DNA from: Candidatus Leptofilum gracile
GTDB lineage: Bacteria > Chloroflexota > Anaerolineae > Promineifilales > Promineifilaceae
Assembly: GCA_016713825.1 (NCBI GenBank)
Contig: JADJOJ010000004.1
Coordinates: 62,001 to 126,000, forward strand
Direction: 5' to 3'
Length of the DNA stretch: 64,000 bases
The notes below the pieces were generated by a model that saw only the letters and a list, made by a program, of their open reading frames with translations, had not been told where the DNA came from and did not search any database. The translations under genes and the position numbers were made by a program. This document shows, piece after piece, positions 25,674 through 33,628 of the stretch. The first letter of the stretch is position 1, and the number at the start of each line of letters is the position of its first letter.

Positions 25674-25691
25674 ATGTAAATCAGTTTACAT
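25674..25691. promoter_or_regulatory. Palindromic operator-like site upstream of methylmalonyl-CoA epimerase
   Basis: A perfect dyad ATGTAAA-TCAG-TTTACAT lies 45 nt before the epimerase start. Its size and symmetry fit binding by a dimeric repressor such as a GntR- or TetR-family regulator. Which one cannot be told. Confidence 0.5.
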
Positions 25692-25736
25692 CTTGCCCGG
25701 CAGGGCATCTTTATTTGACATAAAGCAGGTGGAAGA

Positions 25737-26144
25737 ATGATTAAGAAAATGAATCATGTGGCGGTTGTGGTAGATGATTTGGAAGCAGCCAAGCGGTTTT
25801 GGGTGGATACCCTGGGTTTGGTGTTAGCTGGTGAAGAGCATGTGGCAAGCCAGGCGGTTGATGTGGCTTTTCTGCCGGTAGGGGATAGCAAAATTGAGCT
25901 TTTGCAGCCGACCGATGCTGAGAGTGGCGTGGCGCGTTATTTGCAAAAGCGGGGTGCGGGTATGCACCATATTTGTTTTGAGGTGGATGATATTGAAGCT
26001 GCATTAGCAAAGCTGAAAACGGCCGAAATCCAACTCATTAATGAACAGCCTGTATTGGGGTCAGACGGCCGTAAATTTGCCTTTATCCACCCCAAAGCTG
26101 CCAATGGGGTTTTGGTAGAACTGTATGAGTTGACAGCCGAATAA
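25737..26144 (+). CDS. mce: Methylmalonyl-CoA epimerase
   Basis: 135 aa, the standard length of this vicinal-oxygen-chelate (VOC) protein. It interconverts (R)- and (S)-methylmalonyl-CoA in propionate metabolism. Both babbab modules are visible: MNHVAVVVDDLEAAKRFWVD, GAGMHHICFEVDDIEAALAK, and the closing VLVELYEL that supplies the Glu metal ligand, with His ligands in MNHVAVV and MHHICFEV. AGGTGGAAG lies just before the ATG. The mutase genes are not in the window. Confidence 0.93.
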   Translation: MIKKMNHVAVVVDDLEAAKRFWVDTLGLVLAGEEHVASQAVDVAFLPVGDSKIELLQPTDAESGVARYLQKRGAGMHHICFEVDDIEAALAKLKTAEIQLINEQPVLGSDGRKFAFIHPKAANGVLVELYELTAE

Positions 26145-26555
26145 CTCGTGTATTTTAGACATAGATTGATTCTTGAAGAATGTCACAACTTGCTTGTGAC
26201 AAATGGCACTATTGGCTTTGCTTAAAGCTGATATTATTTACACATAAGCCGCCGTTAAAGATAAAACGGCAGAGTCAAAACATAATGTGTAATCTGGATT
26301 GACTTGGTTCGTTGAGCACATTCGTGACAGCGCCAGCTTCCTAAAAATTGTGGTTATGATTGCACTCCACAGCGTAAAATCTTTCGACGGCTTATCTGAC
26401 CTTAGGGTCAAAAAAAACTGCCTCTTCAAGATAGTAGTTTTTTGGGTGAGCCAGTATCCTGCCAGGGATACTCTTACAGCGAGTTGTTGAATCGGGTTGT
26501 TGTAAACAGGTGCCCTGCCTCGTTTACTTCACAGTAGGTGTTTACTTCCATAGTG
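26145..26555. other. Non-coding stretch between epimerase and lipoprotein genes
   Basis: About 410 bp of A+T-rich sequence with no credible gene; the two short ORFs there overlap on opposite strands and lack ribosome sites. It contains a small hairpin GCCGTT..AACGGC (about 26250-26269). Nothing else is recognised. Confidence 0.5.
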
Positions 26556-26590
26556 AGAGGCCAGACGCAAGTCTGGCCTCTCTTTTTTTT
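26556..26590 (+). terminator. Strong intrinsic terminator
   Basis: An 11-bp perfect stem AGAGGCCAGAC/GTCTGGCCTCT with a GCAA tetraloop is followed by CT8. It lies 412 nt after the epimerase stop, so it may end that transcript or an unrecognised one starting in the gap. Confidence 0.9.
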
Positions 26591-26601
26591 GTCTGTTTGG
26601 C

Positions 26602-27126
26602 TCAATGGCAACGCTTTTTTCGTGCGGTTTCTGCCTGATTACACCATTTCTGAAGCTCGTGGCTATGTAAGGTGGCGGTAAATGCCACCGGGTTCGGTGG
26701 ATTGGGGTCGTTTGGGTTGGTTCGGAGCGGAACGGCCGTTACCTGTGTAACGTCTGCAATCGCTGTGGTATCGGTTCTGGAGGCTACTTTGGGGCCATTT
26801 TCTGGTTCTGGCGGTTGTGGGCCAGAATCATCTTCGCTGCCTGTGGCCAAGGGAGGTTCCGGTTCTGCTGCGGCTGCATCCTCGGCTTCTTCGCTTTCTG
26901 CTTCGATCTCTACGTTTTCGATGACTGTTTCCGTGACAACGCGCGTTACCTCAATGACAACCGCTTCATCTCCTGGTTCAACAATGACGGTTTCTGTGAC
27001 CACTCGGGTGACTTCGACGGCTTCTTCCTGCTGGGAGCAGGCAGCCAGGGTGGCCAGCAGCAGCGGGATGAGACCAATGAGCCAGAGATACGGCCGTTCC
27101 CGTACACGGCTAAGGAAGTTGCGCAT
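26602..27126 (-). CDS. Lipoprotein with VTRVVTETV repeats
   Basis: 174 aa. The signal peptide ends in lipobox LATLAAC (Cys30), so it is a membrane-anchored lipoprotein. Two copies of VEVTRVVTETVI follow, then an acidic, Pro-rich, disordered region (EAESEEAEDAAAAEPEPP, GSEDDSGPQPPEPENGPK) and a short Cys-containing tail. No folded domain is recognised. The acidic segment ATGSEDDSG..P..GPKV resembles ATGSEEDSGELPPTPIPGSK in the VWA lipoprotein just upstream, whose 3' end it overlaps by 17 nt. The pair looks like a tandem duplication in which this copy lost the VWA domain, but a real linker protein is also possible. Confidence 0.75.
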   Translation of the reverse strand: MRNFLSRVRERPYLWLIGLIPLLLATLAACSQQEEAVEVTRVVTETVIVEPGDEAVVIEVTRVVTETVIENVEIEAESEEAEDAAAAEPEPPLATGSEDDSGPQPPEPENGPKVASRTDTTAIADVTQVTAVPLRTNPNDPNPPNPVAFTATLHSHELQKWCNQAETARKKRCH

Positions 27127-28090
27127 TCAGCACCTCTTGCACGATCTCGGCCAGGGCGGTGGGCAGTTGGGCGGTGGGGTAAACGGCCGTTGCCCCAGCG
27201 ACACGGTTGAGGGGATCGTCTGAAATGAAGTAGAAACGGCCGTTCCCCGTTTGCGCAATTTGTTCATAGATCGCCGCCCCGACCGCATCTAGCCCATCAC
27301 TGCCAATAGTTACAAGCGTAATATTTTGCCCGGCAGCCAGGGCGCTGGTTTGCTCAAATGAAGCGGTTGAAGCAGCCGCCGATTGCGGAGGGGCATCCCC
27401 AAGCAAGATGAGCAGCTTGAGGGCATTGGGGCGCCAATCCAGGCTGGTAACTGCCTGGTAAAAGCCAGCGTTTAAATCTTCGGGGTAGTCGCCACCGCCA
27501 ACGGCCGTTAGCGTGGCAAGATTTTCGGCAAACAGCGCCCTGTTTTCTGTAAGCGCAAACAGCTGCACGGGGTCTTGCTTGCCTGCGTCCCCATAGGCCA
27601 CCAGCCCCAGACGCATAGTGCCCTCGGCGGACAATGCTGTCAGGTTAGTGATCCAATCTGGCAGGTCGGCCTGAAGGGAACTGAGTTCATTGGCCATGCT
27701 GCCTGTGGTGTCGATGAGCAGAACCAGATCGAGCGGGGGAGATACGGCCGTTCCTTCCGATTCTCCCCGGTTGGCTGGGGTAGGGTTGGCGGTAATCAAG
27801 GCTGAGTCGGGAGGAACGGCCGTTGCCCGACTGGTTTCTACTTTGCTGCCCGGTATTGGCGTGGGCGGCAGTTCACCACTGTCTTCTTCGCTGCCCGTGG
27901 CCCCGATATTGCCATCTTCAATCGCTTCGCTATCGCTGGTGTCTGTCACTTCACTCGCGCCGGTGTCTGTGACCTCTTCAACAGCTTCATCTACGGCACC
28001 TCCGCCGCAGGCAGCCAGAAGAAGAAGTAGAAGAAGCAAAAAGAGATTCTGACCAAACGATTTTTTCAAGTAATCTGGTAGATTTTTCAT
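27110..28090 (-). CDS. VWA-domain lipoprotein
   Basis: 326 aa from ATG 28090. The signal peptide LFLLLLLLLLAAC gives a lipobox at Cys28. A disordered Asp/Glu/Thr-rich linker (about 30-115) leads to a von Willebrand A domain with MIDAS motif DLVLLIDTTGSMANELSSLQ, LRLGLVAYGD and LKLLILLGDAPPQS. Such proteins bind metal-dependent ligands at the cell surface. The end of the gene overlaps the next lipoprotein gene, which suggests translational coupling. Confidence 0.88.
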   Translation of the reverse strand: MKNLPDYLKKSFGQNLFLLLLLLLLAACGGGAVDEAVEEVTDTGASEVTDTSDSEAIEDGNIGATGSEEDSGELPPTPIPGSKVETSRATAVPPDSALITANPTPANRGESEGTAVSPPLDLVLLIDTTGSMANELSSLQADLPDWITNLTALSAEGTMRLGLVAYGDAGKQDPVQLFALTENRALFAENLATLTAVGGGDYPEDLNAGFYQAVTSLDWRPNALKLLILLGDAPPQSAAASTASFEQTSALAAGQNITLVTIGSDGLDAVGAAIYEQIAQTGNGRFYFISDDPLNRVAGATAVYPTAQLPTALAEIVQEVLNAQLP

Positions 28091-28201
28091 TATGTTAACT
28101 TTTTGTATTGGAAAACATCGCAAAATGCCACACTCGGTTGGTGGAGCATACCAATATTAACGACAAATGGTGAATTTTGGTTCCGCTGGCAGCAAACTGG
28201 C

Positions 28202-28226
28202 AAAAAAAAACCGCCCAGGGGGCGGT
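28202..28226 (-). terminator. Minus-strand intrinsic terminator in an apparently geneless gap
   Basis: A 7-bp stem ACCGCCC/GGGCGGT with a 3-nt loop is followed on the minus strand by T9 (28210 down to 28202). It is upstream of, not after, the VWA gene. Confidence 0.85.
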
Positions 28227-28384
28227 CCGCTCAATAACCAGGAGGGTGGTTTACAGAGCTACGATAGATATCTGGGTCGAGGAAGGGGTAGGTATCCATC
28301 TGAGTCTGCACCAGGGTTGTTCCAGTCGCGTTTCTCTCGTGCCAGTTTGGGGGGGAGGAGTTCCTCTTAACCTAGGCAGACCTC
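28202..28384 (-). ncRNA. Candidate ~183-nt noncoding RNA
   Basis: On the minus strand a -10-like TATTAT (28395-28390) with a 4/6 -35 (TAGACG, 16-nt spacer) points to a start near 28384. A strong intrinsic terminator ends the interval at 28202. No credible ORF lies between, and no minus-strand gene lies upstream that would need this terminator. Local hairpins such as GAGG-AACT-CCTC near the 5' end are visible. The length is in the range of 6S RNA, but I could not match it to 6S, SRP, tmRNA or RNase P RNA by eye. Confidence 0.45.
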
Positions 28385-28556
28385 CCTTTATAATATTCAT
28401 AATTAGATGAACGTCTATAAAAATCGCATAATAGTTTTTGCTTATTGAGAAATTTTATGAGAACGGTAACATTTGTGCATAAGGTGACGGTTGCTTTTTA
28501 GGGGTGTTGGGGGCAAAGTAGCCTGATTCTAGGACAAAATATTGTTGAGGTGCTTG

Positions 28557-30086
28557 ATGAATGTTTATAAACGTTTCTTTCTATTTGCAAGTTTGTTGCT
28601 GATTTTTGTGATGGTTGGTTGCCGCGAAACGGCCGTTCCCACCCCCACACCGCTGCCAACAGAACAACCAACAGAACAACCAACGGTTCAGGCTACTGCA
28701 GAGGACACCATCCGCGAAATCACCATCCTCTACACCAATGATGAGCATGGCTGGATGGCTGGTTTGCAGGCCGGGGCCAGCGCTGCCAACCTGATGGGCC
28801 TCTGGCGCAGCGCTGAGGGGTACCAGCCGGACGGCAACTTTTTGTTGCTCAGCGGCGGCGATATGTGGACTGGCCCCGCCATCTCCACCTGGTTCCAGGG
28901 GCAAAGCATGGCCGAGGTGATGAACGCTATGGGCTACGATGCCGCTGCCGTGGGCAACCATGAGTTCGATTTTGGCCTGGAGGCGCTGCAAGCCCGCGCC
29001 GCCGAATCCGATTTTCCTTTTTTGAGCGCCAACATACGGTACAAGAGTGATGGGACGACGCCGGTGGATTTGGGGATACGGCCGTTCACCATCGTCACCG
29101 TCAACGACATCCAGGTGGGCATCATCGGCCTCACCACCACCCGCACGGCCACCACCACCAACCCGGTCAACATTACCCAGTTCGACTTTTTGGAGTACGA
29201 AACTGCGCTGCGCGAAGTGGTGCCCCAGGTGCGCGAAGCGGGGGCAGAAATGATTGTGGTGCCTGCCCACATTTGCCAAACGTCGCTGGAGATTTTGGCG
29301 CAGGACGTGGCCGATTTGGGCATTGCCCTGCTGGGCGGCGGCCATTGCAACGAGCTGTTTGCCACCGAGCTGAACGACATCGTGCTGGTGGAAGGCGGCA
29401 CGGCGCTGAACAGCTACGCTTACGCCACCTTTGAATTTGACATTGCCACGGATGAAGTGGTTTCGGTGGATTATGGCGTGCGCAGCAACAGCGGCGGCAC
29501 GGCCGATCCCGTGGTGGAATCGATTGTGATGCGCTGGCAAGAGGAAGCCGATGCCGAGCTAAACCGCACCATTGGCTACAGCGAGAGCGGGCTGCTGCGG
29601 CACAGCCAGGGGATGCAGTCGCTTATCACCGAGGCGTGGCTGTGGGCTTACCCCACGGCCGATGTGGCCATCACCAACCTGGGCGGCATGCGGGCCGACT
29701 TACCGCCCGGCGACATCACCCTGGCCGACGTGGTGGGGGTGATGCCTTTTGAGAATGTGATTGTGGAGCTGCTGCTGACGGGTGAGCAGTTGGAGACGAT
29801 GCTGGGGCAGGAGTCGGCGGCGGTGGGCGGGGTCTACCGCGAGAGCTTCCGCTGGCATCTTAAATCGACTGGCGAAACGCTGGAGCGGAACGGCCTATAC
29901 AGCGTGCTGGTGAACGACTTCATGTACGCAGGCGGCGACGATTACGCGCTGCTGGCCGTCTATGACCCCGACGGCTACAACACGGCCATCAACTGGCGAC
30001 AACCCGTTATTGATTGGATTATGGCGCAGGAATCATCGTCTGATGCACCAATTGATGATGCTTTTGCGGCGTTGGTGGGTGAGTAA
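28557..30086 (+). CDS. UshA-like 5'-nucleotidase / 2',3'-cyclic phosphodiesterase lipoprotein
   Basis: 509 aa from ATG 28557 (GAGGTG just upstream). The signal peptide has lipobox FVMVGC (Cys22), then a PT/EQ-rich linker (PTPLPTEQPTEQPT). The metallophosphoesterase domain has ILYTNDEHGWMAG, SGGDMWTGPAIS, AAAVGNHEFDFGLEAL, VVPAHIC and GGHCNELF. The 5'-nucleotidase C-terminal domain starts near 335 (YSESGLLRHSQGMQSLITEA) and includes TNLGGMRADLPPGDIT and FMYAGGDDYALL. It should dephosphorylate extracellular nucleotides for uptake. Confidence 0.92.
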   Translation: MNVYKRFFLFASLLLIFVMVGCRETAVPTPTPLPTEQPTEQPTVQATAEDTIREITILYTNDEHGWMAGLQAGASAANLMGLWRSAEGYQPDGNFLLLSGGDMWTGPAISTWFQGQSMAEVMNAMGYDAAAVGNHEFDFGLEALQARAAESDFPFLSANIRYKSDGTTPVDLGIRPFTIVTVNDIQVGIIGLTTTRTATTTNPVNITQFDFLEYETALREVVPQVREAGAEMIVVPAHICQTSLEILAQDVADLGIALLGGGHCNELFATELNDIVLVEGGTALNSYAYATFEFDIATDEVVSVDYGVRSNSGGTADPVVESIVMRWQEEADAELNRTIGYSESGLLRHSQGMQSLITEAWLWAYPTADVAITNLGGMRADLPPGDITLADVVGVMPFENVIVELLLTGEQLETMLGQESAAVGGVYRESFRWHLKSTGETLERNGLYSVLVNDFMYAGGDDYALLAVYDPDGYNTAINWRQPVIDWIMAQESSSDAPIDDAFAALVGE

Positions 30087-30199
30087 CAGTTAACAATTTT
30101 GGGTATTGGGTGGGGGATGGTTCGTTTTTGAGGAGAACGGCCGTTACAATTCCCCCCAGTATCCCGCACAACCTTTAGTCACAAATGGAGAGACAACCG

Positions 30200-31216
30200 A
30201 TGACCCAATCTGCCCCCCGGCCAATTTTGGCCGAAAGCCGCGCCTGGAAAACGGCCGTGGCCCCCTATCAACAGCCAGACCTGCGCCGCAGCCTCTGGCA
30301 AATTGTAAACACCCTGGTGCCATACTTTTTGATATGGTTCCTGATGGTGCCTGCTTTCCGTATTTCGGTTTGGCTGGCGCTGCCACTCATCATTTTGAAC
30401 GCAGGCTTCACCGTGCGCGCCTTCATCATCTTTCACGATTGTGGTCATGGCGCTTTCTTCAAGTCGCGCCGCGCCAACGAGATTGTGGGCTTTATCACCG
30501 GCCTGGTTGCCTTCACCCCATTTTTTGCCTGGCGGCACGGCCACGCCCTGCACCATTCCGCCTCCGGCGACCTGGACCGGCGCGGCGACGGCGACGTCTG
30601 GATGATGACCGTGGACGAATATTTGGCCTCTCCCCGGTGGCGGCGAGCTGTTTACCGTGTTTATCGCTATCCGCTCGTTTTGTTTGTCATTTCGCCTCTG
30701 GTTCTGTTCCTCTTTGTGCACCGCATTCCGCTGAAAGGGCGCAAGCGGGAGCACCGCAGCGTCTGGCTTACCAATGTGGCCTTGGTGATGATTACCATTC
30801 TGATGAGCCTGCTGATTGGCTTCAAAACGTACGCCATTTTGCAGGTTTCAATTATTGGTCTGGCGGCGATGGCTGGCGTCTGGCTGTTTTACGTGCAGCA
30901 TCAGTATGAAGAAGTGTACTGGCAGCGGCACAACGCCTGGGATTACGCCACGGCCGCTGTGGAAGGCAGTTCGTTTTATAAATTACCCAAGGTGCTCCAG
31001 TGGTTTACCGGCAATATTGGCTTCCACCATATTCACCACCTCAGCCCGCGCATTCCCAACTACAATTTGGAGCCGTGCCACAATGCCAACCCAGAGCTCC
31101 ATGTGGAGCCGCTGACGCTGCTGCAAAGCTTCAAATGCATTCGCTACCGGCTGTGGGACGAGGCCAACTTCCGCCTCATCGGCTTTGGCGAACTGAAGAA
31201 AATCGCCCGCGCGTAA
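30200..31216 (+). CDS. Membrane fatty acid desaturase
   Basis: 338 aa from ATG 30200, with GGAG 9 nt upstream (the earlier ATG at 30185 lacks a site). Three His boxes hold the di-iron centre: HDCGH at 79-83, HGHALHH near 113-119, and HHIHHLSPRIPNY near the C-terminus. Pairs of membrane helices (WQIVNTLVPYFLIWFLMVPA, VALVMITILMSLLIGF) separate them. The pattern fits acyl-lipid omega/delta-12-type desaturases that introduce double bonds to keep membranes fluid. The regiospecificity cannot be read from sequence. Confidence 0.93.
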   Translation: MTQSAPRPILAESRAWKTAVAPYQQPDLRRSLWQIVNTLVPYFLIWFLMVPAFRISVWLALPLIILNAGFTVRAFIIFHDCGHGAFFKSRRANEIVGFITGLVAFTPFFAWRHGHALHHSASGDLDRRGDGDVWMMTVDEYLASPRWRRAVYRVYRYPLVLFVISPLVLFLFVHRIPLKGRKREHRSVWLTNVALVMITILMSLLIGFKTYAILQVSIIGLAAMAGVWLFYVQHQYEEVYWQRHNAWDYATAAVEGSSFYKLPKVLQWFTGNIGFHHIHHLSPRIPNYNLEPCHNANPELHVEPLTLLQSFKCIRYRLWDEANFRLIGFGELKKIARA

Positions 31217-31228
31217 ATACTCATCGTG

Positions 31229-31262
31229 CTCCGGCCGGTCTCCTGACCGTGCCGGTTGGTGG
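31229..31262. repeat. GCCGG..TCTCCTGACCGTGCCGG repeat (copy 1)
   Basis: This stretch matches, in inverse orientation, part of 41899-41947 (CCGGCACGGTCAGGAGA). It is a dispersed intergenic element. Confidence 0.6.
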
Positions 31263-31297
31263 CAGTTAAAAATTGCCCGCGCTTAATTGCTTGAATG

Positions 31298-31324
31298 GTG
31301 GCCAACTTTCGTTGGCCACTTTTT
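31298..31324 (+). terminator. Intrinsic terminator after desaturase
   Basis: A 9-bp perfect stem GTGGCCAAC/GTTGGCCAC with TTTC loop is followed by T5. Confidence 0.85.
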
Positions 31325-31347
31325 GTTTGGGGAGGTTTTGGGGAAAC

Positions 31348-31644
31348 CTATGTTGCCTCAACTTCCACGGCCAAACGTAAGCCCATGCCCTTTAGCAGTG
31401 CATTCAGGCTGGAAAGCTGCGGGTTGCCGCTGGACGACAACATGCGGTAAAGATTCTCTCGGTTCAGAAATGTCTCTTGGGCTACCTGAGAAAAGCCGCG
31501 TGCTTCAGCGATGTCGCGTAACGCCAACAGGAAAACCTCCTGATCGTTTTCTTCAAGAGCTGCGTTGAGGTAAGCGGCCGCTTCTTCAGGATTTGTCAGG
31601 GATGCCTTCAAGCCATCTTCATACTTCGCTGTAACTTGGTTCAT
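31348..31644 (-). CDS. Antitoxin of RelE/HigA-type module
   Basis: 98 aa with an HTH_XRE-like C-terminal half (IAEARGFSQVAQETFLNRENLYRMLSSSGNPQL), as in the 'putative addiction module antidote' family (COG3636). It starts inside the toxin's stop codon (ATGA overlap), giving the toxin-first order typical of higBA. It would neutralise the upstream toxin and repress the operon. Confidence 0.88.
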   Translation of the reverse strand: MNQVTAKYEDGLKASLTNPEEAAAYLNAALEENDQEVFLLALRDIAEARGFSQVAQETFLNRENLYRMLSSSGNPQLSSLNALLKGMGLRLAVEVEAT

Positions 31645-31976
31645 TTTGTCCTCCGCAGATAATCAGCCCAATACGCCTGAGCCTGTCCTATGTCTTTAGA
31701 TTGCGTTTTTTTGTCACCACCATACAGTAATATAACCACTGTATTGCCCTTTCGTCCCAAATAAACTCTGTAACCTGGGCCATGAGGAATCCGTAATTCG
31801 CTGACGCCACCGCCCACGCTTTTACAATCACCAAAGTTGCCAAGGCGAATTCGATTGAGGCGCACCCGAATCCTTGCCCGCGCTTGTCGATCTTTTAACC
31901 CTTCCAACCAATCTCGGAAAGGGTTTCGACCATGATCCGTCAGGTATTCAAGCAGTTCAATTTGGGCGTCACTCAT
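31641..31976 (-). CDS. RelE/ParE-superfamily toxin (HigB/Gp49-like)
   Basis: 111 aa from ATG 31976. Typical of the addiction-module killer family (PF05973): NPFRDWLEGLKDRQARARIR, VGGGVSELRIPHGPGYRVYL and VVILLYGGDKKTQSKDIGQA. Such toxins are mRNA interferases acting on the ribosome. It overlaps the antitoxin gene by 4 nt. The surrounding 4 kb (about 30.3-34.3 kb) holds no exact ACGGCCGT copy, unlike the rest of the window. Confidence 0.9.
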   Translation of the reverse strand: MSDAQIELLEYLTDHGRNPFRDWLEGLKDRQARARIRVRLNRIRLGNFGDCKSVGGGVSELRIPHGPGYRVYLGRKGNTVVILLYGGDKKTQSKDIGQAQAYWADYLRRTK

Positions 31977-32107
31977 AGAAACATTGTAGCACAAAAGCTA
32001 CAAAATGAAAGGGTTTTAGCTTGGAAGCGAGTTTTGAACGGATTTAAGATACGACTTTATGTTAAAATTCAACCACTTCACAATGCATGACAAATGGGGT
32101 TGCTGCG

Positions 32108-32485
32108 ATGAGTGTAAAGCAAGCAAAGATAGTCGTATTTTTCCTTTCCTTCTTTTTTGCCTTATTTCTAATTTTTAGACCGCTGGATGTTCCTAGAGAT
32201 TGGTTTTTTTGGTTAAGTTTGCTCTTGGGCAGTAGTCTGGGGATAGTTACTTGTAGTTTAGTGAATAACAAATGGTCAGCACATCCTCCTGCTAATTCTA
32301 ATTCACAAGCTACAAGCACAAATAATCCTCAATCAAAATGGATAACTATTGTAGCAATTGTAGGTTTAATATCAGGTAATATTGTTGCATCTATCTTTTC
32401 TCCACAAGCCGAAATATTAGTAACAAACTTTGTCCTCTCTTGGCTTCTTGTCGTTCTTTTTTATCTTGGTGTAAGGAGAAGATAG
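32108..32485 (+). CDS. Small membrane protein, hypothetical
   Basis: 125 aa from ATG 32108 (ATG 32087 also possible). About four hydrophobic segments (IVVFFLSFFFALFLIF, FFWLSLLLGSSLGIVTCSLV, TIVAIVGLISGNIVASIF, FVLSWLLVVLFYLG) flank a Ser/Asn-rich loop. Its A+T content is clearly higher than that of its neighbours, which suggests recent transfer. No family recognised. Confidence 0.65.
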   Translation: MSVKQAKIVVFFLSFFFALFLIFRPLDVPRDWFFWLSLLLGSSLGIVTCSLVNNKWSAHPPANSNSQATSTNNPQSKWITIVAIVGLISGNIVASIFSPQAEILVTNFVLSWLLVVLFYLGVRRR

Positions 32486-32549
32486 TCGGTAACCCGCCAA
32501 TTGTTTTAACTATCATTCAATGCCGCAAATACGCGGAAAGAATCCGCGG

Positions 32550-33536
32550 CTACGGGGCGACGATAGGTTGGGCGGCCAGCATGGGGGGTTGAACTGGCAC
32601 ACCGGCAAACAAGGAGCCTTCTTCGAACCAGGATTTGGGGGCGGGTGCGCCCCACAAGGTTTGCCGCTGGGGGTCGCGGAGCTGCCATTCGATCGGTTCC
32701 AGGTCGGGGTCCACCGTCAGGTAGTCGCTGGTGTAAATTTCGATGCGGTGGCCGTTGGGGTCGCGGACATAGAGGAAGAAGGCGTTGGAGATGCCGTGCC
32801 GCCCGGGGCCGCGTTCCATGTTGCGCAAATAGCCAGTTGTTGACATAAGGTCACACAGATGAATGATGTGCATGGCGGTTGGCACCCACAGCGCCACGTG
32901 GTGCAGACGTGGCCCGGTGCCGTTGGTAAACGCCATGTCGTGGATGTTGCCCTTGCGGTGCATCCACACCGCCCACAGCTGCGGATCGGCATCTTCGGAG
33001 ACGGTGTATTCGGTGGTGCGGAAGCCCAACTCCAGCGCCCAAAAGTCGTGGCTGGCCTGGACGTTGGGGGTGAAGCAGTTGAAATGGTCGATGCGCTGGG
33101 GATGGCAGCCGCGATACGCGCCGTACTTTTGCAGCATCCGCTCCGCCTGGGCAAATTCGTAGCAAAATTCCAATGGCATGCCAAACGGATCGCGCATTTG
33201 CAGGGTGCGGCCCTGGCCGTGCTGGGTAGTCCAGTTCGTAGCCATCCCTTTTGCGCCAAAATAGGTGGCCATGCGGTCCAAATCTGCCTCGCTGGCGACT
33301 TTAAAGCCGAGCCGAATGACGTGCGGCTCGGCTACTTTGGTGAGGACAAACGAGTGATGGTTGCGCTCCTCTAAGCCGCGCAGGTATATCGAGTCGCCGA
33401 CCTGCTCGGTTTCAATCAGCCCCAAAATTTCGGTGTAAAAGGTGCGCGAGGCGTCCAAATCGGTGACGCCAAGCTCCACATGGCTCATGCGGATGATGTT
33501 GAAGGGTGGGGTTCCGGCGGGGTGTTGGATGGGCAT
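32550..33536 (-). CDS. hpaD: Homoprotocatechuate (3,4-dihydroxyphenylacetate) 2,3-dioxygenase
   Basis: 328 aa, a two-module VOC extradiol dioxygenase. It opens the ring of 3,4-dihydroxyphenylacetate with O2 at Fe(II) or Mn(II). Metal ligands are seen as His in RIDHFNCFTP, His in RLHHVALWV and Glu in HRIEIYTSDY, as in the Brevibacterium HPCD type. AGGAGAG precedes the ATG. Its 3' end runs into a repeat-like CCGCGGATTCTTTCCGCG element. The hpaE and hpaG-like genes follow the same strand upstream. Confidence 0.9.
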   Translation of the reverse strand: MPIQHPAGTPPFNIIRMSHVELGVTDLDASRTFYTEILGLIETEQVGDSIYLRGLEERNHHSFVLTKVAEPHVIRLGFKVASEADLDRMATYFGAKGMATNWTTQHGQGRTLQMRDPFGMPLEFCYEFAQAERMLQKYGAYRGCHPQRIDHFNCFTPNVQASHDFWALELGFRTTEYTVSEDADPQLWAVWMHRKGNIHDMAFTNGTGPRLHHVALWVPTAMHIIHLCDLMSTTGYLRNMERGPGRHGISNAFFLYVRDPNGHRIEIYTSDYLTVDPDLEPIEWQLRDPQRQTLWGAPAPKSWFEEGSLFAGVPVQPPMLAAQPIVAP

Positions 33537-33555
33537 GGTCTCTCCTCTTTTACTG

Positions 33556-33628
33556 CCGGTAATCGGTAATCAGTAATCGGTAATCGGTGCTTCTTACCGA
33601 TTACCGTTCACCGTTTACCGATTACCGG
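33556..33628. repeat. Intergenic inverted repeat, CGGTAATCGG family (copy 2)
   Basis: The arm GGTAATCGGTAATCAGTAATCGG (33558-33580) faces CCGATTACCGTTCACCGTTTACCG (33597-33620). It reaches into the last codons of hpaE. Confidence 0.75.

Noticed and set aside
26238..26490. Two ORFs of about 62 aa in the gap after the epimerase gene
   Set aside because: They overlap on opposite strands, have no ribosome site and no protein-like features.
28202..28384. 6S, SRP, tmRNA or RNase P RNA assignment for the candidate ncRNA
   Set aside because: The length suits 6S RNA, but no hallmark sequence of these RNAs was found by eye; left as an unnamed candidate.
28167..28410. Plus-strand ORFs of 67 and 77 aa in the ncRNA interval
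   Set aside because: Low-complexity products in different frames over the hairpin; no ribosome site.
28581..29540. 319-aa minus-strand ORF opposite the nucleotidase gene
   Set aside because: Shadow; the plus strand has clear catalytic motifs and a lipobox.
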